From the NCBI RefSeq assembly GCF_008120935.1, contig NZ_RDBO01000065.1, positions 161,208 through 225,207 on the forward strand: 64,000 bases of DNA, written 5' to 3'. The position numbers were made by a program, and so were the translations under genes. Numbering within the stretch: the stretch's first letter is position 1; each line of letters starts with the position of its first letter. Shown here in pieces: positions 33,928-41,264 of this stretch. The DNA is from Streptomyces sp. sk2.1. Lineage in GTDB: Bacteria > Actinomycetota > Actinomycetes > Streptomycetales > Streptomycetaceae. The notes under the pieces were generated by a model, which made no database searches, was not told the DNA's origin, and saw nothing but the letters and a program-made list of their open reading frames with translations.

Positions 33928-35160
33928 CTACCGGGCGACCGGCCGCAGCCGAACGGGCAGGGTCACGTGTCCGTTGCTGATCAGGGTCGGCAGCGGCCGC
34001 AGTTCTTCGGCGGGCACCGCGAGCCGGGCGTCGGGAAAGCGTGTGAACAACTGACGCAGGACGGTGGCGACTTCGAGGCGGGCGAGAGGGGCGCCGAGGC
34101 AGTAGTGGACGCCGTGCCCGAAAGCCAGGTGGTCCTTGGCGGCCCGGGTGGCGTCGAAGAGGTCGGCGTCCCGGCCGTGCCAGTCCGGGTGGCGGTTGGC
34201 GGCCGCGTAGGAGGCGAGGATCGCCTCCCCGGCCCGGATCGTCCGTCCGTCGGGCAGGGGGATGTCCTCCAGCGCGTAGCGCAGGGGCAGGTGCTTGATG
34301 GCCGGCTCGTGGCGCAGCGTCTCCTCGACGACGTCGTTCCAGTCGCACCGGCCCGCGCGGACGTGGGCCAGTTGCTCCGGATCGGTCAGCAGGGAAGCGA
34401 TGGCCTGGTCGATGACGTTGAGGGTCGTCTCGTACCCCGCGCTGATCATCAGCACGAGGGTGCCGCGCAGTTCGGCGTGGCCGAGGGCGCTGCCGTCGCC
34501 CTCCTCGTCGCGGGTGGCGATCAGGAGGGAGGTCATGTCGTCGCCGGGCGAGGACTGCTTCACGGCGATCAACTCGTCGAGGAGCCGGTAGAGGGTGGTC
34601 GTGTTCGCGACGGCCTCGTCGGCGGAGAGGGTCGTGTCGAACACCCGGTCCACCACGGTACGGAGCCCGTTCAGCCGGACGGGGGAAAGACCCAGCATCC
34701 GGCCGATGACCGCGATCGGCAGCGGATGGGCCAGGCGCTCGCGCAGGTCGACGACTTCACCGGCCGGGAGGGCGTCCAGGTCGTCGAGGATGCCGGTGAC
34801 GAGGTCCTCGACGACGGGCGTCAGGGCGGCGACGCGGCGGGCCGAGAAGGCCGGGGCGACCAGACGGCGCAGACGGCGGTGGTCGCTGCCGTAAGCGGTG
34901 AACATGTTGTCGACCGTCACCCAGAGAGCGAGTGGCCAGGTGGGGACGGTGTCGGCGAAGGCGGGCCAGTGCGCTCGGGCGTCCTTGGAGACGCACGCAC
35001 GCGTCAGGAGACGCTTCAGGAGGCCGGGATCGGATATGGACCACGCGGTCACCCCGAGGATGTCGACGAGCGTGGCCGCCCCGCGGGCGCGCAGGCTTCG
35101 GTCCTCGGCGTGGTGGTCGGCACCGGTGGGGTCGAGGACGAGCGGCTGGTCATCGGTCAT
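33928..35160 (-). CDS. Cytochrome P450
   Basis: 410 residues, a soluble class I bacterial P450. The I-helix oxygen-binding motif is ISAGYETTLNVI, the K-helix ExxR is ETLR, and the heme loop FGHGVHYCLGAPLARLE places the axial Cys at 354. The ATG at 35160 follows AAAGGA. Family resembles CYP105/107-type enzymes of secondary metabolism; substrate unknown and no ferredoxin gene is adjacent. Long in-frame sequence upstream to 35901 has no homology and is rejected. Confidence 0.92.
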   Translation of the reverse strand: MTDDQPLVLDPTGADHHAEDRSLRARGAATLVDILGVTAWSISDPGLLKRLLTRACVSKDARAHWPAFADTVPTWPLALWVTVDNMFTAYGSDHRRLRRLVAPAFSARRVAALTPVVEDLVTGILDDLDALPAGEVVDLRERLAHPLPIAVIGRMLGLSPVRLNGLRTVVDRVFDTTLSADEAVANTTTLYRLLDELIAVKQSSPGDDMTSLLIATRDEEGDGSALGHAELRGTLVLMISAGYETTLNVIDQAIASLLTDPEQLAHVRAGRCDWNDVVEETLRHEPAIKHLPLRYALEDIPLPDGRTIRAGEAILASYAAANRHPDWHGRDADLFDATRAAKDHLAFGHGVHYCLGAPLARLEVATVLRQLFTRFPDARLAVPAEELRPLPTLISNGHVTLPVRLRPVAR

Positions 35161-35630
35161 GTCCGGAGTTCCTTTCTGGCAGGTGCGCACGATTCCTGAC
35201 GGAGCGGGTGGCACGTGCTGCGAGTGGTGATGACGCCGGAGGCCCGGGGAGAGGAAACCCGCCCTCCGGCCGATGCCGTCACCCCATGGACCGGGCAGCC
35301 GGTGGATCTGTGACACGCACGAGGCCCTGTTCCTCGACGAGTGCTCCGCGGACGGAACCGGGAGGGGCGATGACTGTGGCGGCAGCACACGTCCATGCCC
35401 CACCTCGACGTGGTTCCTGGTCACACAGTGCTCGGGGAGCATGAAGCCATCACACCGCCGACGGCCCGGACCCGATGCGGTGCCGCGCGAGAAACCGCCC
35501 GGGGGACGAGCAGCGCGACGCCGCCGACCGGGTGGCGGCTCCGCGCACTGTCCGTACGGCAGAACCTCGTTGCCCGCTGTCGGGCTCCGTGGGAGCATCG
35601 CGGATCTCGACGGTCCGTCTCCTTTCCTTT
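35161..35630. other. Gene-free stretch upstream of the P450
   Basis: 470 bp without a convincing gene, RNA or repeat. It must hold the P450 promoter on the minus strand, but I could not pick out clear -35/-10 elements. Confidence 0.4.
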
Positions 35631-35695
35631 GAGCTCGTAACACGATCTTGTTGAGGCTTCCTGGTCGGGGTGACCAGTGCGACGATTCGGCAGTT
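35631..35695 (+). repeat. Solo IS end related to the right end of the nearby IS5-like element
   Basis: GAGCTCGTAACACGATCTT (35631-35649) is the exact inverse of 37147-37165, and similarity to the inward sequence of that end goes on for about 45 bp more (CCTGGT, GTGAC, GTG, GA, GAT matching at the same spacing). The transposase part that should follow is absent; a lipoprotein gene follows instead. Confidence 0.75.
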
Positions 35696-35731
35696 CGATA
35701 CGCTGGGGCCGTGATGATCAGGGGGGACAGG

Positions 35732-36121
35732 ATGATCAGGGGGATAGTCGGACGGTGGTCCGTCGCTGTACTGGCCGCTTCTTCGGCACTCATCTCAGGG
35801 TGTGCGTACTCGGTCGACCCCGACGAGCTTCCCGGCGTGTACCGCAACGGCAAGACCGGCGGCGAGATCACGCTCGATTCCGACGGCACATTCACCGCCA
35901 CTGATCTGTCGACAGACGAGCAGTCCGACCCCGCCGATTTCCACGGCCAATGGGAGTTCGTCGACAGCAGCGGCAGCGACTTCGTCTACCTGGACATCGA
36001 TGAGCGTGGCATCGGTGAGGTCTCCGGTGTCCAGCTCTACGCGCGCGGCGGAGGGAAGGTGGAGTTCAGCCTTCCGGATGGGTCGTGGTCCCTGGTGCTC
36101 ACCAAGGTGTCCGCCCAGTAG
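35732..36121 (+). CDS. Small secreted lipoprotein
   Basis: 129 residues from the ATG at 35732, which has GGGGGGAC upstream; GTG 35711 and ATG 35714 are in frame. A short signal peptide ends in the lipobox LISGC, so the mature protein is anchored at Cys on the outer face of the membrane. The remaining 105 or so residues are beta-rich (VYRNGKTGGEITLDSDGTFT, WEFVDSSGSDFVYLDIDERG), like a small lipocalin-type barrel. Function unknown. It stands between a solo IS end and an IS element, i.e. inside a pair of perfect 19-bp inverted repeats. Confidence 0.75.
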   Translation: MIRGIVGRWSVAVLAASSALISGCAYSVDPDELPGVYRNGKTGGEITLDSDGTFTATDLSTDEQSDPADFHGQWEFVDSSGSDFVYLDIDERGIGEVSGVQLYARGGGKVEFSLPDGSWSLVLTKVSAQ

Positions 36122-36141
36122 ATCAGTGTGCCCGGTCCGGC

Positions 36142-36158
36142 GTGTGGTGGCACCACAC
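36142..36158 (+). terminator. Hairpin after the lipoprotein gene
   Basis: GTGTGGT, 3 nt, ACCACAC: a perfect 7-bp stem 20 bp past the stop. Small, so only a possible terminator. Confidence 0.4.
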
Positions 36159-36252
36159 CCGGCGGCGGCCGATCCGTGAGCGGCAGCTCCGGGTGGCGAC
36201 CAATGCGTTGATGAATCTGCGAGGCTGCCTCAAGCTCCGAACTGCGTCGGGT

Positions 36253-37165
36253 GAGCCTGAAACACGATCATGGTTGGGGTTTCTTGAGCCGGCGCCGGCG
36301 GATGAGGCTGCATGCCAACGCGATGAAGGTGTTGTGGAGTTCGAGGTGTCTTTCCCAGCGCACGGCGAGGCGTTTGAACTGGTGGAGCAGGGCGAAGGTC
36401 TGCTCCACAACGTAGCGGAGCTTGCCCGGGCCCTTGATGTTCGGGGCGCCCCTGCGGGAGATCACCGGCATGATGCGTCGGCGTCGCCACTCGCGGCGCA
36501 CAGCCGTCGAGTCGTACGCCTTGTCGCCCAGGACGGATTCGGGGCGCCGCCGCGGGTGTCCAGGCCGTCCGGCCACCGGCTGGATGCCGTCGACCGGGCT
36601 GAGCGTCTGCGTGATGTCGTTGACATTCGCCGCAGTGGTGATGACGTGGAGCGGTGTTCCCTTCCCGTCACAGATCAAGTGGTGTTCGCTGCCCGCCTTC
36701 CGCCGGTCGACCGGCGACGGACCGGTCGCGGCGCCCCCTTTTTCGCGCGGACGTGGGAGCCGTCCACGCACGCGCGAGTCCAGTCGAGTTCGTCGGCCGC
36801 GTTCAGCTGGGCGAGCAGCAGCCGGTGGAGCTGGTCGAAGACTCCGCCCTGCTGCCAGCGGTCCAGCCATCGCCAGCAGGTCTGACCGGATCCGAACCCC
36901 AGTTCCAGCGGCCGGAGTTGCCAGGCCACATCGTTGAACAGAACGTACAAGATCCCCTGCAAACAGAGCCTGTCCGGTACCGGCCTGGGGCCTGGAGAAC
37001 GCTCTGGCCACGGGACAGCCCTCAGGGTGGCAGCAGCGGTTCGATCAGCGCCCACAAGTCATCGTCCACGATCCACGGCCGAGTGCTCACTCCCTCACCA
37101 ACGCCAGGATCATCACACCAGTCACGCTCTACCAGGGTGCTACAAAAAGATCGTGTTACGAGCTC
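36253..37165 (-). mobile_element. IS5-family (IS427-like) insertion sequence, about 913 bp
   Basis: The left end GAGCCTGAAACACGATCAT (36253-36271) and the right end, read inward GAGCTCGTAACACGATCTT, are imperfect inverted repeats sharing AACACGATC. The transposase stop lies inside the left end, as is usual in this compact group. I could not find a clear target duplication. The stretch 36165-36240 just outside the left end reads like a short truncated coding fragment (RERQLRVATNALMNLRGCLK on the plus strand), perhaps a gene broken by the insertion. Confidence 0.75.
36268..37090 (-). pseudogene. IS5-family DDE transposase, frameshifted
   Basis: Three frames are needed. The GTG at 37090 starts STRPWIVDDDLWALIEPLLP and stops at 37022. 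A second frame continues with PWPERSPGPRPVPDRLCLQG through LDWTRACVDGSHVRAKKG (first Asp of the DDE triad in VDGSH). At AAAAAGGGGG (36743-36734) it must slip by -1 into the third frame, GPSPVDRRKAGSEHHLICD, with the later Asp in LGDKAYDS and Glu in YVVEQTFALLHQF. The -1 slip on an A/G run is probably programmed in this family. The first break is not: about 14 nt (37008-37021) separate LLPP from WPERSPG in what I remember as a continuous sequence, which suggests a dead transposase. Confidence 0.75.
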
Positions 37166-37192
37166 TTTGCGCTGTGCAACGCAAAAGGAAGA

Positions 37193-38512
37193 GTGCGGAC
37201 CATTACCATGTCCGAGGTTTTGGGAAATTCATCAAGGTCTGTGAACGGCGGGTGCTGTTTGATGTACGCGACAGAGTCGGCAGAAGCCCGCATCGAGGAT
37301 TCGGGCAACGTCCTGGTCGCGCCTTCGGCGTTGCAGGACGACGAACTGGGAAGGGACTTCGACGAACTGGTCGGGGACTTCTTCGGGGCCGTGATCACGC
37401 CGGAGGAACTTGCCTCAGGTTCGCCCGACCTCACGCGGAAGACCGTCTACCTGTGCGGTGACATGTCCGGGATCAGCGGTCGCCAACTGCGCGATGCCGC
37501 CCGGGTGTTCGTCGTCCGGGAGCTGTCGCACGGCTACCACGGGCATGCCCACGGCCCCTGGACCCTCGTCGATCTCGGCCGGGTTCCCATCCGCGTACAC
37601 GGCGTCGGCGTGTACTACCGCCGGTTTTTCGGACTCGACGCCGACCACTTCGGACGGATCCGTGCGGAGCACGCGTTCCAGTCCCTGACGGAGTCCACCA
37701 AGCCCGGGACGGCCCGTCGCAGCGGAATCTATCTGACGCCCGTCACGCGAAACGGCGACGAACTGCATTTCCGCCTGCTCCGGTGCTCCACGAATCTCTC
37801 GGGGCCGACCGAGAGCTTTCGCCCGACCGACACGGGCATCGTCGAGGAATTGAACCGCGAGGCCGTCACCGTCTTCCGGAATCATGCACCGCTGAATCAC
37901 GTCCTTGCCCAGACCTATCACAACACCCTTGCCACGGCCGAGCGCAAGCAGTCCAAGGCCAAGATCTCGGCCCACGCCGACAAGACCAAGGACATGCCCG
38001 TCAACGGCATCATGGCCTTCTGCACTTTCTATGACGGGCTCGAAAGGCTGCGGCCCCTGGCCGAAGACGCCTTCGATCACGGCGTGAAGAAGGCCAGCGG
38101 GCTGACCAGGCTTCAGTTCCGCCTCAAGGAGTCGGCCGTGGAACACGGCGGGGCCGGGCTCCCGCCGAAGTTCGCCCTGACCCTCTATCCCGGTTCCGTG
38201 TTCTTCATGCCGCTGTCCACCAACCGCTTGTATACGCACGAAATCCGGCCGTCGACGTTGGACGCCGATCTGCTTCCGACCCGCCTGGGATACGTGGTGC
38301 GCTGTTCGAGCACCGAAGCCGTTCACAAGGACGGCCAGACATTCCTCAAGAGGGCCGGAGGTCTGGTGGAGCTGGAGCCGCCCACGCCGGACGGAATGGA
38401 CGATCTGCGCAGGCTGTACGCCGAGGAGAACAGAACCTCGTCCTTCGTCGATTACGGCGAAAAATTTCTCTTCAGCATGAACTCGGGAGACTACAGTGCC
38501 CCTCGGATCTAG
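37193..38512 (+). CDS. AlkB-like Fe(II)/2-oxoglutarate-dependent oxygenase with long N-terminal region
   Basis: 439 residues from a GTG at 37193 preceded by AAGGAAGA; ATGs at 37208 and 37262 are alternatives. The C-terminal half carries an AlkB-type double-stranded beta helix: His261-x-Asp263 in SAHADKTKDMPVNGIMAFC, the strand LYPGSVFFMPLSTNRLYTHE with His349, and Arg364-x5-Arg370 in RLGYVVR, which keeps the AlkB spacing for 2-oxoglutarate binding. The first 240 residues are unassigned. It overlaps the next gene, a second enzyme of the same fold, by 17 bp. Codons contain more A/T than neighbours, and an IS lies 28 bp upstream, so recent acquisition is likely. The substrate could be nucleic acid, protein or a small molecule; nothing here decides. 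Confidence 0.75.
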   Translation: MRTITMSEVLGNSSRSVNGGCCLMYATESAEARIEDSGNVLVAPSALQDDELGRDFDELVGDFFGAVITPEELASGSPDLTRKTVYLCGDMSGISGRQLRDAARVFVVRELSHGYHGHAHGPWTLVDLGRVPIRVHGVGVYYRRFFGLDADHFGRIRAEHAFQSLTESTKPGTARRSGIYLTPVTRNGDELHFRLLRCSTNLSGPTESFRPTDTGIVEELNREAVTVFRNHAPLNHVLAQTYHNTLATAERKQSKAKISAHADKTKDMPVNGIMAFCTFYDGLERLRPLAEDAFDHGVKKASGLTRLQFRLKESAVEHGGAGLPPKFALTLYPGSVFFMPLSTNRLYTHEIRPSTLDADLLPTRLGYVVRCSSTEAVHKDGQTFLKRAGGLVELEPPTPDGMDDLRRLYAEENRTSSFVDYGEKFLFSMNSGDYSAPRI

Positions 38513-39266
38513 GATTTCGGACGAGATCCTCTCCTGCGTTTTTCCGGCCGAGGAGAACCTCTTCGCGGAACTGTCCGCATCGGCTCGTCTGGAAGACGTG
38601 GGGAAAGGCCGGCGAGGTGCCGTACTCACCAGGACCGACGAGGCGGGCGGTGTGCCTCTCGTACGCACCACCACCCGATACGGCGACCCTGCGCAGCGCT
38701 TCCGGACGGTGCACGAACGGCTGGCGCAGCGGATCCAGGAACGCGCGGCGCTTCCGGTCGGCTTCAACAACGCTCTCGTCGAGAGCTATACGAACGCTTA
38801 CGCGACCATGGGCAGCCATTCCGATCAGGCCCTCGATCTGGCCGACGGATCGTTCATCGCCGTCTTCTCCTGCTACCGGCATCCCGAGGCCGGCCCGCCG
38901 AGGAAGCTGATCTTCGAATCGAAGGAGTCCGGGGGCGAGAAAATCGAGATTCCCCTTGCCCACAACAGCGTCGTCGCGTTTTCTGTCGAATCCAATCGAC
39001 GGCTCAAGCATAAAATCGTGTTGGAGGCGAGTGCTCGGGCAGTGGAAAATCAATGGCTGGGCATGACCTTTCGTACGTCGAAGACCCTCGTTCGGTTTCG
39101 CGACGGACACGTGTACCTCCCGCAGGGCGCGCGCCTCATGTCGGCCGACGACGAGCAGAGAAGCGAGTTCTACCGACTGCGACGCCGTGAGAACAACGAA
39201 ACGGACTTCGCCTATCCCCCGCTGGCGTACACCATCAGCGAGAGTGATCTGATGCCGCCCGTCTGA
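38496..39266 (+). CDS. Second AlkB-like Fe(II)/2-oxoglutarate-dependent oxygenase
   Basis: 256 residues. His108-x-Asp110 in MGSHSDQALDLADGSFIAVF, His172 in RRLKHKIVLEAS and Arg193 in WLGMTFRTSKT match the Fe(II) and 2-oxoglutarate ligands at the same order and spacing as in the upstream protein, but the first Arg of the AlkB Arg-x5-Arg pair is Trp187. The strand IPLAHNSVVAFSVESN corresponds to the AlkB substrate-side hairpin. Start at ATG 38496 overlaps the previous stop by 17 bp, so the two are translationally coupled and may act as a complex or in successive steps. No homologue named. Confidence 0.72.
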   Translation: MPLGSRISDEILSCVFPAEENLFAELSASARLEDVGKGRRGAVLTRTDEAGGVPLVRTTTRYGDPAQRFRTVHERLAQRIQERAALPVGFNNALVESYTNAYATMGSHSDQALDLADGSFIAVFSCYRHPEAGPPRKLIFESKESGGEKIEIPLAHNSVVAFSVESNRRLKHKIVLEASARAVENQWLGMTFRTSKTLVRFRDGHVYLPQGARLMSADDEQRSEFYRLRRRENNETDFAYPPLAYTISESDLMPPV

Positions 39267-39496
39267 CCCCGAAGGCTCGGGACGAAGTGGGCCGGCCGCG
39301 GAGGCGCGCCCGACGGCCCGCCGCGGGCCTTTCCCCGGCCGCAGCCGTGTGCCGGTGTCCTTGCGGGCGGTCCCCGGAGCGATGCCGCGGGCGGGGAGCG
39401 GCGCGAGCACCTGTCGTGGCCGTGGTGACCCCGATCGGGGAACACCCGTCCGACAAAAGCCGTGTGACGGATCGCCACTTCGGGTTTACTCGCGTC

Positions 39497-40288
39497 ATGA
39501 ACGAGCGAACAGCCCCAGCGCACAGCACCGGCCTGCTGACCGGCAGGACCGTGATGATCACCGGAGCGTCGAGCGGCATAGGCGAGGCCGCGGCGCGGCT
39601 CTTCGCCTCCGAGGGCGCGGCCGTCGTCCTCATGGCACGCCGGGAGGACCGGCTCAAGGACCTCGTCCATGAGATCGAGGCATCCGGTGGACGGGCGGCC
39701 CACAGCGTCGGCGACGTGACGCTGACCGACGACGTCGAGCGCGCCGTCGCGACGGCCGTCGAACGCTTCGGCGGCCTCGACGGCGCCTTCAACAACGCCG
39801 GTTACGCCGGTTCCACCTTCGGCCGGTCGCACGAGCTGCCGGAAGAGGATTTCGACCGCGTCATGGATGTCAACGTACGCGGGACGTGGAACTGCCTGCG
39901 CCGTCAGATCCCCGTCATGCTGGACGCCGGCCGCGGGGCGATCGTCAACACCGCCAGTTCGGCGGGGCTCATCGCCACCGGCGCGCCATCCCCCTACGTC
40001 GCGGCGAAGCACGCCGTCCTGGGCCTGACGAAGGCCGCGGCCGCCGAATACGGGGCGTCCGGCATCCGCGTCAACTCCTTGATCGTGGGCACCACCCGGA
40101 CGGAAATGATCAACGCGGCGGTGACGGCCGATCCGGCTCTGGAGGAGGCGTTCGTCGCGCGCCAGATCCAGAAGCGGATGGCCGAGCCGCGAGAGGTGGC
40201 GGAAGCGGCCCTGTGGCTGTTGAGCGACCGCTCCTCATTCGCCACCGGCAGCCATGTGGCGGTGGACGGCGGCATTCTGGCCGTCTGA
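39497..40288 (+). CDS. Short-chain dehydrogenase/reductase
   Basis: 263 residues of the classical SDR family: cofactor loop TGASSGIG (22-29), NNAG, catalytic Ser in NTASSAGL, Tyr167 and Lys171 in YVAAK, and C-terminal GSHVAVDGGILAV. Arg at the end of beta2 (MARRED) favours NADP(H). No Shine-Dalgarno is visible before the ATG at 39497, and the mRNA may be leaderless. It is 230 bp after the oxygenase pair on the same strand; whether they form one pathway is unknown. Confidence 0.9.
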   Translation: MNERTAPAHSTGLLTGRTVMITGASSGIGEAAARLFASEGAAVVLMARREDRLKDLVHEIEASGGRAAHSVGDVTLTDDVERAVATAVERFGGLDGAFNNAGYAGSTFGRSHELPEEDFDRVMDVNVRGTWNCLRRQIPVMLDAGRGAIVNTASSAGLIATGAPSPYVAAKHAVLGLTKAAAAEYGASGIRVNSLIVGTTRTEMINAAVTADPALEEAFVARQIQKRMAEPREVAEAALWLLSDRSSFATGSHVAVDGGILAV

Positions 40289-40401
40289 GCGGACAGGGGC
40301 CCGGGACGGCCGGCGCCGCCGGGCCCCACGCGCGAGCGTTGCCGGGTTCCACGCGCGAGCGCCACCGGCGCCCATGCGTGGGTGCTGCCGGTGCCGGGGC
40401 G

Positions 40402-40806
40402 TCACCGGGACGGCCCGACCACCTGGTCGCGGAACTGCTGGAAGGCGTGCCAGCCCGACGGCCGCCCCGGAGCGAGCAGCTCCCCGTCGGTGCAGTCGAG
40501 CGCCCCGCACCGCAGGGACCCGGCCAGACGGAAGACGGGCGTCAACACGTCGTCGCCGGAGCCCCGGATGTGGAGCATGATCGAGTCCACCGGGTCCTTC
40601 GAGCCGATGTTGAGTTCGATCGACCACGTGGGGCCGGAAAGGGTGCCCCAGCCGGGGTCCGAGAGATCGGCTCCGGGAACGGCCCGGGCGACAGCCGCGA
40701 GTACGTCGTGCCGCGGGCCGAGCGGGGCCGGGGCGTGGTCGGCGGGAATCTCCTGCACCGACGTGATGTCGTCGGGCAGGCGGAGGAGGAGCACGTCCCA
40801 GCTCAT
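40402..40806 (-). CDS. Hypothetical protein, 134 aa
   Basis: A compact protein beginning MSWDVLLLRLPDDITSVQEI with later blocks WSIELNIGSKDPVDSIMLHI and GRPSGWHAFQQFRDQVVG. It looks complete and cytosolic, and GGAAGG precedes the ATG at 40806. I recall similar uncharacterised proteins in actinomycetes, some beside immunity-type genes, but cannot name a family. Confidence 0.7.
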   Translation of the reverse strand: MSWDVLLLRLPDDITSVQEIPADHAPAPLGPRHDVLAAVARAVPGADLSDPGWGTLSGPTWSIELNIGSKDPVDSIMLHIRGSGDDVLTPVFRLAGSLRCGALDCTDGELLAPGRPSGWHAFQQFRDQVVGPSR

Positions 40807-41264
40807 GGTGGCCTTCCGGGCAGGGGTCGTTGTCGACCGGGGCATCCTGACAGAGGCCACTGACAGCAGCCGCGAAGGCCGGGGAGACGCCCGTGCGCAC
40901 CTCGGGAGGCGGGTCCCGGGGAGGGAGTTCGGACGGTCCCGGCCGTCGGCCCTCCGGGCGCCTCGCGGAGCCGGGCGAGCCCGACGAGCAGTACGGGGGA
41001 CATACCCGTCGCGACGGGCGGTTCGGCGATCGGTCGTGCCCCTTTCGGGTGCGTCGGGCGCCGACGGAGCCGTCCACCTGCTGAGACCCGTGGACGAGAA
41101 GCCGCCGCAGCCCGCCGGACAGGCCCGGACACCAGGTGGGGGCGGCCCCGGCGTCGACGTCACCCGCTTTGCTCCGCCCCACTGCCCTGCGGCTAGTTTG
41201 TGTGCAGGAAAGATAGGCAGGCCCGTGGCGACAGAGGCGCACGGGGGACTGGAGGTCGGGAAGA
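40807..41264. other. Gene-free stretch before the kinase gene
   Basis: 458 bp with no gene that has both a ribosome site and good codon bias. It holds the promoters of the two divergent genes; no clear elements picked out. Confidence 0.4.

Noticed and set aside
30770-35160. Possible biosynthetic gene cluster around the P450 and monooxygenase.
   Set aside because: No core biosynthetic enzyme, carrier protein or resistance gene that can be named; kept only as a weak finding.
35161-35901. In-frame N-terminal extension of the P450.
   Set aside because: No similarity to P450s, poor codon bias, and it would run through the IS end and the lipoprotein gene.
36085-36885. A plus-strand 266-codon frame across the lipoprotein end and the IS.
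   Set aside because: Mostly antisense to the transposase; only the fragment at 36165-36240 looks coding, noted with the IS.
40326-40390. Possible CRISPR-like repeats.
   Set aside because: Only two copies of 13 bp, spacing too short, no cas genes.
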